Assembly: GCF_002776525.5 (NCBI RefSeq)
Contig: NC_045439.1
Coordinates: 158,036,087 to 158,100,086, forward strand
From: Piliocolobus tephrosceles
Lineage: Eukaryota > Chordata > Mammalia > Primates > Cercopithecidae
Direction of reading: 5' to 3'
Length of the DNA: 64,000 nucleotides
Under the pieces are notes generated by a model. It saw only the letters and a program-made list of their open reading frames with translations. It ran no database searches and was not told the DNA's origin. Shown one piece after another: positions 46,683 to 58,300 of the stretch; positions within the stretch are counted from its first letter, which is position 1, and each line of letters starts with the position of its first letter. A program made the position numbers and the translations under genes.

Positions 46683-47113
46683 TATTAGACTTTATCTTTA
46701 GAGCAATTTTCGGTTCAAAGCAAAATTGAAGGGAAAACACAGGTTTCCCACATACTCCCTGCCCATCTATGTATAACCTTCTCCACTATTAACATACCAC
46801 ACCAGAGTGCCAACTGGAGTGAAATATAGACACCTCACATTCCTTTTAGTCCCTTTATCTTCTACTGTATATAACATAGTTGTCTTAAATATTTTCTATA
46901 ATAGATTTAAAACCACATAAGATAGTGTTATAGAGAGTGTTATAATTTTTGCTTTGGCTGTCAAACATAATTTAGAAAACTCAATAGGAGAAAGAAAATG
47001 TATTATATTTATCTATTTTTAAAATTCTTTCCACTGTTCTTTCTCCCTTTCTCGTGTTCCCAGTTTCCTCCTTTTATCATTTCTTTCTGTTTAGAGAACT
47101 TGGTTCAGCTATC
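46683..47113 (-). mobile_element. L1M, antisense, part 1 (left of the MaLR provirus)
   Basis: TTTAGAGCAATTTTCGGTTC, AAAGCAAAATTGAAGGG, CCACATACTCCCTGCCC: complement L1 3' region at 46683-46850. The remainder to 47113 is decayed and seems to continue after the provirus. Confidence 0.5.
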
Positions 47114-47891
47114 TAATATACTTTCGGTATTTGTCCCCACCCAAGTCCCATGTTTAAATGTAATCCCCAATGTTGAAAGTGGGGACTAGTGGGAAGTGTT
47201 TGTATCATGAGGACAGATCCCTCATGAATGGCTTGGGCCATCATCGCCTTGATGATAGGTGGGCTCTTGCTCTGAGTTCACATGAGATCTGGTCGTTTAA
47301 AAGCGTGTGGCACTCCCCTCAAATCTCTCTCTCACTCCTGCTTTTGCCATGTGAAGTGCCTGCTCCCCTTTTGCCTTCTGCCATAAGTAAAAGCTTCCCT
47401 CCTCAGAAGAAGGTTCTAGTATTTTGTTTCCTATATAGACTGCATAAATGTAATCCAACTCAACTTTTTTCTTATAAATTACTGTATTAGCATGTTTTCA
47501 CACTGCTGTAAATAACGACCTGAGACTGGATAATTTATAAAGGAAAGAGGTTTAATTGACTCATAGTTCTGTATGTCTGGGAGGCCTCAGGAAATTTACA
47601 ATCATGGTGGAAGGGGAAGGGGAAGCAAAGCATGTCTTACACGGCAGCAGAAGAGGTGGGGGTACTGCCAAACACTTTTAAACCATCAGATCTCATGAGA
47701 GCACACTCACTATCACAAGAACAGCATGGGGGAAACTGCCCCCATGATACAGTCACCTCCTACCAGGTCCCTCCCTCAACACATGGGGATTACAATTCAA
47801 GATAAGATTTGGGTAGGGTCACAGAGCCAAGCTATATCAATTACTCTGTCTCAGGTATTCCTGTGCAGTGATGCAAGAACAGCTTTTAACA
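47114..47891 (+). mobile_element. MST-type MaLR 5' LTR, interrupted by another LTR
   Basis: LTR pieces 47114-47482 and 47840-47891. Contains GTATTTGTCCCCACCCAAG, AATGTAATCCCCAATGTTG, ATCCCTCATGAATGGCTTGG, GTTTAAAAGCGTGTGGCACT, TTTTGCCATGTGAAG; after the interruption, CTCTGTCTCAGGTATTCC and GATGCAAGAACAGC. The TG start is mutated to TA. It pairs with the 3' LTR at 49861-50265. Confidence 0.85.
47483..47839 (-). mobile_element. THE1/MST-type MaLR solo LTR, antisense, nested
   Basis: TGTATTAGCATGTTTTCACA to AGAGCCAAGCTATATCA, with GACTGGATAATTTATAAAGG, AATCATGGTGGAAGGGG, TCTCATGAGAGCACACTCAC. A perfect 5-bp duplication ATTAC lies at 47478-47482 and 47840-47844, as expected of MaLR integration. 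It is therefore younger than the LTR around it. Confidence 0.9.
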
Positions 47892-49860
47892 GAAAATTGG
47901 TACTGAGTGGTGGGACACTGTTATAAAGATATCTGAAAATGTGAAGGCAACTTTGAAACTGGGCAATCGGTAGAGGACAGAAGAGTTTGGAGGGCTCAGA
48001 AGAAAACAGGAAGTTGGGGGAGAATTTAGGACTTCTTAGAGACTGGCTAAATGGTTGCAACCAAGATGCTAATAGAATTATGAACAGCGAGGTCCAGACT
48101 GCCAAGGTCTCAGATGGGAATAAGGAATTTACTGGAAAATGGAACAAAAGGCATGCATATTATGCCTTAGCAAAGAGCTTGGCTGCATTCTGTTCACATT
48201 CTGGGGATCAGTGGAAGTTTGAACTTGAGAATGATGACCTAGGGTATCTGATGGAAGAAATTTCTAAGCAGTACAGCATTCAAATGTGGCCTGGTTGATT
48301 CTAACAACCTACATTCAGATGTGGAAGCAAAGGAATGACTTAAAATTGCAACTTATATTTAGAAGAGATGCAGAGTATGAAAGTTTGAAAAATCTGCAGC
48401 CTGGCCATGTGACAGAGGAAGAAAAAGCTGTTGTAGGAGAGGAATTCAAGCAGTCTGCAGAACAACACTTACTAGAGATATTTGAATAATCAAAATGAGG
48501 CAAGCACTGACAGTCAAGACGATGGAAACAAGTCCTGGTAGGCATTTTAAGAATTATCTGGGGCAGCCCCTCCCATCATAGGCTCAGAGACCTAGGAAGG
48601 AAGAATGATTTCATGGGCCAGGGTCCCCGCTGTCCTGCACGGCCTTTGAACACTGCTCCCTGAATCCTGGCTGCTTTGGCTCCAGCACCAGCTGGGGCTC
48701 AGGGAGGCCCAGGTATGGCTCAGGCTGCCATTTTGGAGAATGCAAGCCACAAACCTTGGTGGCTTCCATGTGATGTTAAGCCTGCAGGTGCACAGAGTGC
48801 AAGAGTGGTGGATTCTTGGAAGCCACCACCTAGATTCCAGAGGATGTACGGAAAAGCCTATGTGGGCTGGGCGTGGTGGCTCACACTTATAATCCTAGCA
48901 CTTTGGGAGGCTGAGGGATCACGAGGTCAGGAGTTCGAGACCAGCCTGGCCAACATAGTGAAATCCCGTCTCTACTAAAAATACAAAAAAAAAAACAAAA
49001 CAAAAAAACAAAAAACAAAAACTGGGCATGGTGATGTGCGCCTGTAATCCCAGCTACTCAGGAGGCTGAGGCAGGAAAATCTTGCGAACCCGGGAGGTGG
49101 AGATTTCCGTTAGCCAAGATTATGGCATTGCACTCCAGCCCGGGGGACAGTGCAGGACTCGGTCAAACAACAACAACAACAACAACAACAACAAAAGTCT
49201 GTGTGTCCAGGCAGAAGCCTGCTACGGGGGTGGAGCCCTCACAGAGAACCTCTACTAGGGCAGTACAGAGGGGAAATGTGGGGTTGGAGACCTCACACAG
49301 AATCCCCACTGTGGCATTGCCTAGTGGAGCTGTGAGAAGGGGACACCGCGCTCCAAACCTGAGAATAGTAGATCCACTGACAGCTTGTACCTTGCACCTA
49401 GAAAAGCCACAGACACTCAACTAGCTTTGAGAGCAAACTTGGGGACTGAAATCTGCAAAGCCACAAAGGTAGAGCTGCCCAAGTCCTTGGGAGCCCACCC
49501 TTTGCACCAATGTGCCTTGGAGGTGGCACTATTTTGGAGCTTTAAGATTTAATCACTGCGCTCATGGGTTTTGGACCTGCTTGGGGCCTGTAGCTCCTTT
49601 CTTTTGGCCAATTTCTCCCTTTTGGAATGGGAATGTTTACCCAATGCCTGTTTATACATTGTATCTTGGAAGTAAATAAATTGCCTTTGATTTTGTGAGC
49701 TCATATATGGAAGGGAATTTCCTCATCTCAAGTGAGACTTTGGACTTTAGACTTTTCAATTAATGCCAGAATGAGTTAAGACTTTGGGGGACTGCTGGGA
49801 AGGCATAATTGCATTTTGCAATGTGAGGACGTGGGATTTGTGGAGAGGCCAGGAGTAGAA
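47892..49860 (+). mobile_element. MST MaLR internal region, interrupted by an Alu
   Basis: Segments 47892-48864 and 49193-49860. Begins GAAAATTGGTACTGAGTGG, then GGAGGGCTCAGAAGAAAAC, CCTTAGCAAAGAGCTTGGC, GGCAGCCCCTCCCATC, and AGGAAGTTTTTCC-type MaLR text; after the Alu, GTCCAGGCAGAAGCCTGC, CTCTACTAGGGCAGTACAG, GAGCTTTAAGATTTAATC, GGCCAATTTCTCCCTTTTGG. MaLRs lack pol and env. Short open stretches (47987-48298, 48286-48489) are relics of the single internal frame. Confidence 0.85.
48865..49192 (+). mobile_element. Alu, sense, with long A-rich linker and CAA tail
   Basis: GGCTGGGCGTGGTGGCTCAC to (CAA)n. The middle A-rich linker is expanded to about 50 bp (48985-49020). Part of the left arm is missing near 48914 (GGCTGAGGGATCACGAGG). 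Duplicated AAAAGCCTATGTG (48852-48864) and AAAAGTCTGTGTG (49193-49205) flank it. Confidence 0.92.
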
Positions 49861-50265
49861 TGATACAGTTTGGATATTTGTCCCTGCCCAAATCTCATGT
49901 TGAAATGTAATCCCCAATGTTGGAGGTGGAGCCTGGTGGGAAGAAGTTTTTGGATCATGGAGGCAGATCCCTCATGAATAGCTTGAGCCATCCCCTTGGT
50001 GATAAGTGAGCTCTCACTCTGAGTTCATATGAGAGCTGGTCATTTAAAAGTGTGTGGCACTCCCAACTCTCTCTCTCACTCCTGCTTTTGCCATGTGAAC
50101 TGCCTGCTCCCACTTTGCCTTCTGCCATGAGGCCTCCCCAGAAGCAGATGCCAGCACTGTGTTTCCTGTGTATCCTGCATAACTGTGATCCAGTTATACT
50201 GCTTTTCTTATAAATTACCCAATCTCAGGTGTTACTTTACAGCAATGCAAGAACGGCCTAACACA
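49861..50265 (+). mobile_element. MST-type MaLR 3' LTR
   Basis: TGATACAGTTTGGATATTTG to GCAAGAACGGCCTAACACA. Contains AATCCCCAATGTTGGAGGTG, GTGTGTGGCACTCCC, CCCCAGAAGCAGATGCC. Less decayed at its ends than the 5' LTR. Confidence 0.9.
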
Positions 50266-50628
50266 TCATCCTTTTAGGGTAAGTTTACTTTTGAAAAATT
50301 ATCTTAATTTTTCTTCATCTGAGAACATCTTGATTTTCTTCTTATATTGGAAAGCTATTTTCACTACATATAGAATTCTGAATAAACTATTTCTTTTGTT
50401 TGTTTGTTTTTAGCACTTGAAAAATCTTTTACCATTTCTTTCTGGCCTCCAGTATTTCTGACAAGAAATTGACAATAATTCAGATCGTTTTTCTCCTACA
50501 GGTAATGTGCTATTTCTCTGTGGCTGCTTTCAATATTTTTTCTTTCTTTTTAGTTTTTGGAAGTTTGGCTACGATGCATCTTGATGTGTACTTCTCTGGG
50601 TTTCTTGTTTATGGCTGGCTCAAAGCTA
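50266..50628 (-). mobile_element. L1M 5' region, antisense, part 2
   Basis: ATTTTTCTTCATCTGAGAAC, ACTACATATAGAATTCTGAA, TCTTTCTGGCCTCCAGTATT, GATGCATCTTGATGTGTACT. It resumes after the provirus and is again interrupted at 50629. Confidence 0.6.
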
Positions 50629-51044
50629 CAGTTTGGTTTGTTTGATCCTCCAGAGCTCATCTGAAATCTGATCCCCAGTGTTGCAGGTGGGGCCTAGTGG
50701 GGGACTCATGGGGGAAGATCCCTCATGAATGATTTGGTGCCATCCTTGTTGTAGTAAGTGAATTCTCACTCTGTTAGTTCCCATGAGAGCTGGTTGTTAA
50801 AAGGGGCCTGGCCCCACCCTTTATCTCTTTCTCATTTACTCCCTCACCATGTGATCTCTGCACATATCAGCTCCCCTTTTTCTTTCGCCAGGAATGGAAG
50901 CAGCCTGAGATTCTCACCAGGAGCAGATGCTGATCGCATACTTCTTCTATAGCCTGCAGACCCATGAGCCAAATAGACCCCTTTTTCTTTATAAACCACT
51001 CAGCCTTCCATATTTCTTTATAGCAACACAAACAGACTAAGACA
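50629..51044 (+). mobile_element. MLT1A-like MaLR solo LTR, sense
   Basis: GATCCTCCAGAGCTCATC, AATCTGATCCCCAGTGTTGC, CCCTCATGAATGATTTGGTG, CCATGAGAGCTGGTTGTTAA, GCAACACAAACAGACTAAGACA. The family starts TGTTTTGG; the start here is decayed. Inserted in the antisense L1M. Confidence 0.78.
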
Positions 51045-52930
51045 TGTACCTTCTTGAATCTTTTGCTATGGAAATTGTCAGCCGTAATTCTTTGAGTTGT
51101 TTTTCGGCTTTCTCATATTCCTGCTCTACTTTCAGGACTGTGATGACACACTGTTAGATTTTTGTTATAGTCCCACAAGTCCATGAGGCTATGCTCATTT
51201 TTCAGTAGTCTGTTTTCTCTGTCATTCAGGTAATTTCCATTGTTCCACCTTCGAGTTCACTGATTCTTTCCTCTGTCTACTTGTACTTGCTGTTGAATCC
51301 ATTCTTTGATTTTTCTAAATTTTATTTTGTCTATTTTATTTTTGTGTTCTAAAATTTCCATTTGGTTTTCCTTTCTAAGGCTAATTCTTATTTTTTTCTT
51401 TTGTTCCATTGTATTGTAATTGCTCAGTGAAGAATTTTTATTATGCCTGCATTAGAACTTTTTTTTTTTTTTTTTTGAGATGGAGTCTCGCTCTGTCATC
51501 CAGGCTGGAGTGCAAATGGTGCAATCTCGGCCCATTGCAACCTTCGCCTCCTGGATTCAAGTGATTATCCTGCCTCAGCTTCCCTAGTAGCTGGGATTAC
51601 AGGCATGCACCATCACGCCTGGCTAATTTTCATATTTTTAGTAGAGATGGGGTTTCGTCATGTTGGCCAGTTTGGTCTCGAACTCCTGACCTCAAGTGAT
51701 CCACCCATCTTGGCCTCCCAAAGTGCTGGGATTGCAGATGTGAGCCACCGTGTAGGGCCTCTGCATTAAAACTTTTGTCAAATAATCCTAACATCTCTGT
51801 CATCCAACTGTTGGTATTTACTGATTTTTTAAAACTCAAGTTTATGTTTTCCTGATTCTTGCTATAACTAGGGACTATTTTTATTGAAAACTGGATATGT
51901 GAAGTATTATGATAGTCTTGGTATTCTTTAGGTCTTCTCTTTCAGGTGGTTGCTTCTGACATCACTCTGGTGGAGGAAGGTGGACCTCTGCCATGCAGCA
52001 GCCGGTGGATGTAGAAGTCCAGGTCCCTCACTCATCCTCCATGAACACCCAAGAGACTCCCCATTACTGCCGAGCAGAGTGGGGTTTCTGACTCTTTGAC
52101 AGACCTCCACTAAAATCACCCTGGCTGGTCAGAAAAGCAGTGCCTCTTATTCCCCACATGACCTGTGCCGACACCACCTCGAATTGGCTTTATGATGCCG
52201 AGGTGGTAGTGGAAGTTTTGGCTCCCAAGTAAGTCTCTTTTACGTCACCTTAGGGTGGAGGAAGGGCACCTCGTCACTGCCAGAGGAGAGTGGAAGTTCA
52301 GACTTCCCACAGGGCCTCCATGTGACCTCCACTGACACCACAAAGGGAAAGGGACTATCGCGTCCTAGAGATGAAAATTCCAGCTCTTGACTTGACTATC
52401 TCTGATACCACCCTGATGTTCGGAAGGAGGATTGGGGCACCTGATTGTAGCTTAGTGAGTGTAGATCTGTAGGCTCCCTGCACCCCTCACTAGTGTGGAC
52501 GTGGGTGAGGCCACAGTTTGTTTTGTGGTATAGGGTGGAAGTTGAATAATGACTGTTTTAATGTTTTCTACCTTGCTAGGCTAAACCTTTCCTGACCTTT
52601 AACTAGAGAGAGAAGGCTTTTGTTGTGTTGTTTGCTTGTTTTTCTTTTTCCCCCCTTTTCATCCATGGTCTGTGAATCGTCAGCTTCTCTAGCTTTAAGC
52701 CTTGGATATGTGAAGTGGAAAGAAATCCCAGAGAACATACCTCCATGTGTTCTTTTGGTTCTGGGGTTTCTAATATGTGTTTCTTTCCACCTTTTAGAGC
52801 CAGGGATTTTAGTTGTACTTAGACGGAAGAATTGGGAAAAGTAAATCGACTCCACTTTCCCAGAGGTGGAAGTCTCAAGTACATTTTTATGAAATATTTT
52901 ATCTAGCTTTTATAATTATGTTTAGGAGTA
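51045..52930 (-). mobile_element. L1M 5' region, antisense, part 3, interrupted by an Alu
   Basis: Segments 51045-51458 and 51761-52930. First TTGTCAGCCGTAATTCTTTG, TTCGAGTTCACTGATTC, TTTCCATTTGGTTTTCC; then CTGGATATGTGAAGTATTAT, and four or more GGGTGGAGGAAGG/GTGGAAGTTCAGACTTCCC units at 51960-52540 that mark the repetitive 5' UTR of old L1 elements. ACTCCACTTTCCCAGAGG near 52852 looks like its outer end. Confidence 0.55.
51459..51760 (-). mobile_element. AluS-like, antisense
   Basis: T-run, GAGATGGAGTCTCGCTCTGTC to CCACCGTGTAGGGC. CTGCATTAGAAC (51447-51458) and CTGCATTAAAAC (51761-51772) form the target-site duplication. Confidence 0.93.
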
Positions 52931-53285
52931 CTGATCGGAATTACATAGCCCATTATTACCAGCAGAACTTGCAACCATTGCTGTTTTCACATAGTTTCGT
53001 ATTTTTGTCTTTTTTATCATTTTAGAAATATGGGATGGAAGAAGGAGTATAGCATTTGGCCAGCAACCTTTTAAAGGAAGCCTTTGCTAAGCACATGCTG
53101 AATGGCACTGAAGTCCAACAGTGACAAGGGGAAAAAACCACCGCAGCCAGGGATATGCAGTCTAGGGAGTGGCTACTGTCTACAGTTAGGTAACAATGGA
53201 GAATGCTAACTTCTTTTTGAGCAGCTTTTACTCAGAAATGACACCAAACCAATTCTTGTGGGCAAGAAAGATTTTCTCAGGTTTA
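52931..53285. other. Unassigned sequence
   Basis: Nothing recognised between the L1 5' region and the LTR fragment. Confidence 0.35.
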
Positions 53286-53595
53286 TTAGTCGTAGATCTC
53301 CAGAGAAACAGAACCAATAAGAGATATCTATATCTCTATATTAATATATCTGTAGTTATACATATCTCTCTCTCTCTCTGCCTACCTACAAATGTATCGT
53401 AAGGAGTTGACTCATATGATTGTGGAGGCTGAGAAGTCCCTGGATCCGCAATAGACAAGGTGGAGACCCAGGAGAGCCAATAATATAGCTCCAATTTGAG
53501 TCTGAAGGCCTGAGAACCAACGACGTAAGTTCTAATCTGAAAGCCAGCAGGTTTGAAATCCAAAAAGTCAATGCTTCAGTTCAAGTCTAGTTGAC
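53285..53595 (-). mobile_element. ERVL-class LTR fragment, antisense (tentative)
   Basis: CTCCAGAGAAACAGAACCAA, TAAGAGATATCTATATCTC, GTAAGGAGTTGACTCATATG, GAGGCTGAGAAGTCCC, GTCTGAAGGCCTGAGAACCA. Same layout as the complement of the family at 24555-25087, but a different subfamily. The far end is missing. Includes (CT)n at 53366-53380. Confidence 0.55.
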
Positions 53596-53619
53596 CAATT
53601 GATTATTTTATGAAATAGT

Positions 53620-54835
53620 GATGAGAAACCAGTGGATAAAGGCATCTATAATCAATTATAGACCAAGGTGGCATAGAACAGTGGAGAAAGAATATGAAAT
53701 GCTGACTTATTTAATAGTCATGTGGAAAAAATTAATCTTAACCATCACGTCACCTTGTACAGAAAAACCAATCCCAAACGGACTTGAATCTAATTGTGGA
53801 AGTTAAGACAATAAGGCTTCTAAAAGTAGCACAGACTATATTCCTGACCCTATGGTGAGCAAATATTTCTTTAAAAAGATATCATAAAGGAAATTACTTT
53901 AAAATTTTACTTTATTAAAACCAAGAATTTCTATTCCATAAAAACAAAACTATATGAGGCAGAAAAAACAGCATGTGAGAAGATGTTTGCAATACACATC
54001 TGAGAAGAACCTAAAAATTCTAAAGAGCTTTTACAGTTTAATCAGGAAAAAACATACAACCCAATTTTAAAAATAGGCAATTGTCTTGAGTATTTTATTT
54101 AAAAAAATTTCATCCAAGTGCCCTCAAAACATATGAAAAGGTCCTCAGTGTTACAGTCACCAGGGAAATGCAAACTGAAACCAGCAGCTACCTTTCCGTC
54201 CTTCATTCCCAAGTGGTCCAGTGTCAATGAGATTATGGAGCAACAGAAACTCTCATACATGCATTTGGGAATATTACTGTTTGGCGGTATCCACTAGACT
54301 TGACAAGGTAATTACATTTGTAGGTATATATACCCCACGCAAATGCACCAAAAGATGTTTATACAAATGCTAATAGCAGCATTAGTCATAATAACCCCAA
54401 ACTGGAAACAAGCCAAATATTCATCAATGGTAGGATAAGTAAATATGTTCTGATAAAATCACAATAAAATACTTTAAGTCCCTGAAAAATAATAAACAAC
54501 TTCCGTGTACAACTACATGGATGAATCTCCCAAGCCTAATGTTTGTCACAAGATGCCAGACACAAGAGTATGATGTATATAATTCTATTTATGTAAGGTT
54601 CAAAACAGGAGTAATCTATGCTGATAGATGTTATAGCAGTGGATACCTTTTTTAGGATGGGCTTGACATGGGATGAGTGTACCAGAAGGGCTTCTGGTGT
54701 GTTGGTAATGTTTTATTTCTGTAACTGGGTGTTGATTACATGAATATGTTCAGTTTGTGAACATTATTTGAGGTAAAATAGAATTTGTGTGCCTTTCCAT
54801 ATGTATGTTATACTGTAATAAAAATTTATTTAAAA
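53620..54835 (+). mobile_element. L1M 3' end, sense
   Basis: AATAGGCAATTGTCTTGAG, CCAGGGAAATGCAAACTGAA, AACTGGAAACAAGCCAAATA, CATCAATGGTAGGATAAG, TGGATGAATCTCCCAAGC, GTTATACTGTAATAAAAATT. ORF2 end and 3' UTR of an old L1. Decayed frames only. Confidence 0.78.
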
Positions 54836-54981
54836 TGTTTTGTATTATTTTTTCAAGTACAAAAATTGTATGAATTGCATATTAAAAGCTCTCTTCCCCA
54901 CCTCCCCCCACCACACATCATGCCCTAGAAAATGCCAACTCTTCTCAGGATTCAAAGAAATACAGTGATGGTTCTGCATTC

Positions 54982-55139
54982 ACAGTTCAGCTTTCTTCTG
55001 GTGCTTGCATTTCCGCTAGAGGACACAGGGAAGGACTCCACATTTAAACATGAAATAAAGAACCCAGTGAGGTTGGGGAGATGCCAGGGAAGGGTAACTG
55101 TTTGTCAGCGACTTACAAGGTGGTATTTACCTCAACACA
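54982..55139 (+). repeat. 158-bp direct repeat, copy A
   Basis: From ACAGTTCAGCTTTCTT to TTTACCTCAACACA. It matches 56987-57143 in the same orientation at roughly 90% (about 15 differences, counted by eye). I do not recognise it as a known interspersed repeat. Confidence 0.9.
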
Positions 55140-55319
55140 TTTAGGAATCTCAAAACCTTACAGGTAAATGTTTACCCTCAAGGCTTTAATAAGCATTGTT
55201 GTTGTTGTTATTAAGATCAATATCTTTTTGGTTGCTATTTTAACGGAATATTTAAAAATTCTATTTCTGGTTCTGCTTGATTTGGTAATTTAAAAGAATT
55301 ATTTTAGTTTTTTAAAAAG

Positions 55320-55595
55320 AATTATATATTTTGTAATGCACAAAAGTAATACAAGGTAATTGTAATAAGTCAAAATTTAAAAGTACATAAGCTAATAATT
55401 CCCCTTTGCTTCCCTTCCCACTCCTGTATGTAATGATCCAAACCATTTTCTATTCTCAAACAACTAAATATGAATATACATGGATAGCCTTCTCCCTTAC
55501 TTTTTTCACAAATGGAATTAAATCAACTGTATTATACTTCCATTTGCTTTTTAGTCTTTTCAATAGCTGCATAATATTCCATAATGTGACAGATT
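55320..55595 (-). mobile_element. L1/L2-like fragment, antisense (weak)
   Basis: ACAAATGGAATTAAATCAAC and AATAGCTGCATAATATTCCA resemble the complement of L1 3' sequence (ATAATATTCCAT). It may resume after the MLT1-like LTR at about 56100. Confidence 0.4.
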
Positions 55596-55599
55596 AAAG

Positions 55600-56090
55600 A
55601 ATGCCACAAATTATTTGCGAATCCTTCCATTGAGAGGTCTAATGCCCCAGATCCTTAAATCCGGGTTGAACTTGATTACTTGCCTAACCAATAGAATGAG
55701 GCAGAAGTCATGCTGCCTGAAGCTTCTGCCTTGCTCTCTGGAACTCAGGTGTCGTGCTGTGAGGGGGTCCAAAAGTTCCACAGAAATCCATGTGGAGAAG
55801 ATCCAAAGCTCCCAGGTACAGCCCTGGCTGAGCACCCAGAAAAGGGTCAGCACCAATTTGCCAGCCCACTGAACTTGGTTTTAGCTATGTAAGTGAAATA
55901 AGTTTTCAAGGTGAATCCTCTAGCCACAGAAGAGCTGCCCCCATTGATGTTGCACAGAGCAGGGATAGGCTGTTCCTGTCGTGTCCCACTCAAATAGCAA
56001 ATTCTGAGCAAAATACACGGCCATTATTGTATTAAGTTTTAGGGATGTTTAGGGATGTTTGTTATACATCCATATATAACCAGAATACAT
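55600..56090 (+). mobile_element. MLT1-like MaLR LTR, sense (tentative)
   Basis: GCCTAACCAATAGAATGAGG, CATGTGGAGAAGATCCAAAG, GGTGAATCCTCTAGCC and the terminal GTTATACATCC order fit old MLT1-type LTRs. Contains a tandem AGGGATGTTT at about 56041-56060. Confidence 0.45.
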
Positions 56091-56986
56091 AGAATCAGAA
56101 CAGCTCAATTTACTCATTATTAACTATTACACTATGTATAAACAAATTTTTCCCCTCCAACTTCTAATATCTTGCAACAAACATCTTTGTGCACTTCTAA
56201 ATGTTGGCATTTAAATAATACTGCATTGTCTGTTTACTTCATTTGATGCTTTTATTTTATGCTGTTAGTTTTTCTTCAAATGTCTTATGACTTGTGTTTT
56301 GTGGTATGTAATTTATAGAAAAGACATAATATTTGGGGTGTTTCTAAGCTTTCAGGCTTGCCCTGCTGCTCTGCCAATCACTCTAATTCTATTTTTTTGG
56401 ATGCTTTTTACTAGTGACAGATGCTGACTCCTTTTCTCACACATTAAGGAAAAACACTTATTTGATTTTTTAAAAAATCAACAGGATGAGTCATGATACT
56501 CTTTAAAATCTAATCTTTGAGAACCCTTCTATCTGCCATCTTGCTACATCAGTCTCTTGTTTGTTTCAGGAAAACTAGTGCAAGCAGCAAAGATAACACT
56601 CCCTTGAAAATGCTTCCTGAGACCACAAAATATGGGTCCTTTGTAATTTATTCAGAATTTATTTGAACGAAGGAATCATGGCATTGGTATTTTTTTTTTT
56701 TTTTTACTGTCCACTGAGAAAAACAGTGTTTTTACAAGTTTTTTTTTCTCCTCATCATTGTTAACATGATTTCAAAGCACAAGTCTGAAAGTGCTGTGCA
56801 GTTAGTCTAATTTCAACTAAATATGCTTGCTGCTTTCAGACGTAGCACATCAGAGCTGATTTGATGCTTGATGTAGCGTTACAGCATCTTTGTGCTAGTT
56901 TCTTTCAAGCTCCATGTGAACTAATGTAACAATTCCCCTTGAAATCATTTGATTCCTATTATTTTGGTATATTAAACATGAAAATA
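56091..56986. other. Mostly unassigned sequence
   Basis: 56100-56260 may be an antisense L1/L2 tail (CAACAAACATCTTTGTGCAC). A T-run sits at 56691-56706. No gene recognised. Confidence 0.35.
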
Positions 56987-57143
56987 ACAGTTCAGCTTTC
57001 TTCCAGTGCTTGTACTTCCTCTAGAGGATACAGGGATGGACTCCACATTTAAACATGAAACAAGAATCCAGTGAGGCTGGGGAATTGCCAGGGAAGGGTA
57101 ACTTTTCGTCAGCGACTTACAAGGTGGTATTTACCTCAACACA
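56987..57143 (+). repeat. 157-bp direct repeat, copy B
   Basis: Second copy of the segment at 54982-55139, same orientation, about 2.0 kb downstream. Outside the matched block the flanks differ. Confidence 0.9.
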
Positions 57144-57279
57144 CTGACCACTTTATGAAATCTGAGTCTCGCCTTGGCAAGATTTTCATCAGCAAATGGG
57201 GAATGTGGCCATCTCTCAGGGATATTCGCCAGTCGAGGTAAGAGGAAGCACAAGTAAAAGTTGAATGTTGGCTTGCTCA

Positions 57280-58300
57280 TTTGTAATGACTGATGAGAAA
57301 CATAAATATCTTTACAAATTCTCCCATTTCCTATATAAAAATCTACACTGAAATGTAATGCCTAGGGCAACCACTTAATAGTCTATACAAAGAAATCCAC
57401 TCAAAACACTATAGAAAAATCGAACTAGAATTGTAAAAAAATGTTCAAACAACCCACAGGAGGCAGAAAGAAGAAAACGGTAAAACAAAGAAAAAAATCA
57501 GAGGAAACAGAAAAAAAAAAAAAAATTAAAATGACAGATGTAATCCCTAATGTATAAGTAATCACATTAAATATAAGCTGTCTAAATATACCAATTACAA
57601 GACAGAAATTGACAGGGTGAACTGTAAAATGAGCTATGTGCCAGCTACAAGAAACTCACTTTCAATCTAACATTATGGTTATGTTGAAAGAAAAGATTGA
57701 AAAACTATATTGCATATAAACATTAATCAAAGGAAAGTTGAAATGTATATGTTATTCTAGAGGGCAGACTTCAGAGTGAAGTAACAGAAAGGAACATTTC
57801 CTAATGGTAAAAGGATCAATCCCTCAAGAAATCAGCAATCCTAAATACCTAATGCACCCAACAATGGAGCTACAACATACGTGAATAGAAAACTGATAGA
57901 AAATTGAAAGGAGATATAAACAAACTTTTAATGGGAGACTTCAACACTCCTCTGTCAACAATTTATAGAACAATACCAATAACCAACAGGATCTAAACAT
58001 TTAGAGAACAACTCGCCCAAAAACAGTAGAATCCACAGTTTTTTTCAAGCCCTCACAGAACGTTTACCAACTGAGACTATATTCTGAGCCATTAAATGAG
58101 CCGCAGCAGATACGAAATAATAAAACTCTGAGTTGGTTCTGTGGCCATCATGGACTCAAGCTACAAAGCAGTAACAGAAAGGTAACAGGAAAATCTCCAA
58201 ACATTTGAAAACTATGAAATGTGATTCTAAATAATCTTGTGACTCAAAGAGGAAGTATTTTAAAATAAATTTAAAAATAGCTTGAACTGCATGACAGTGT
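57280..58300 (+). mobile_element. L1M ORF2, sense
   Basis: AAGAAACTCACTTTCAATCT, CAATGGAGCTACAACATACG, GGGAGACTTCAACACTCCTC, ATGTGATTCTAAATAATCTTG and similar endonuclease-to-RT phrases. Decayed. Confidence 0.65.

Noticed and set aside
47987..48489. Two adjacent frames of 103 and 67 codons that could look like a gene
   Set aside because: They lie in the MST MaLR internal region and are relics of that element's own frame.
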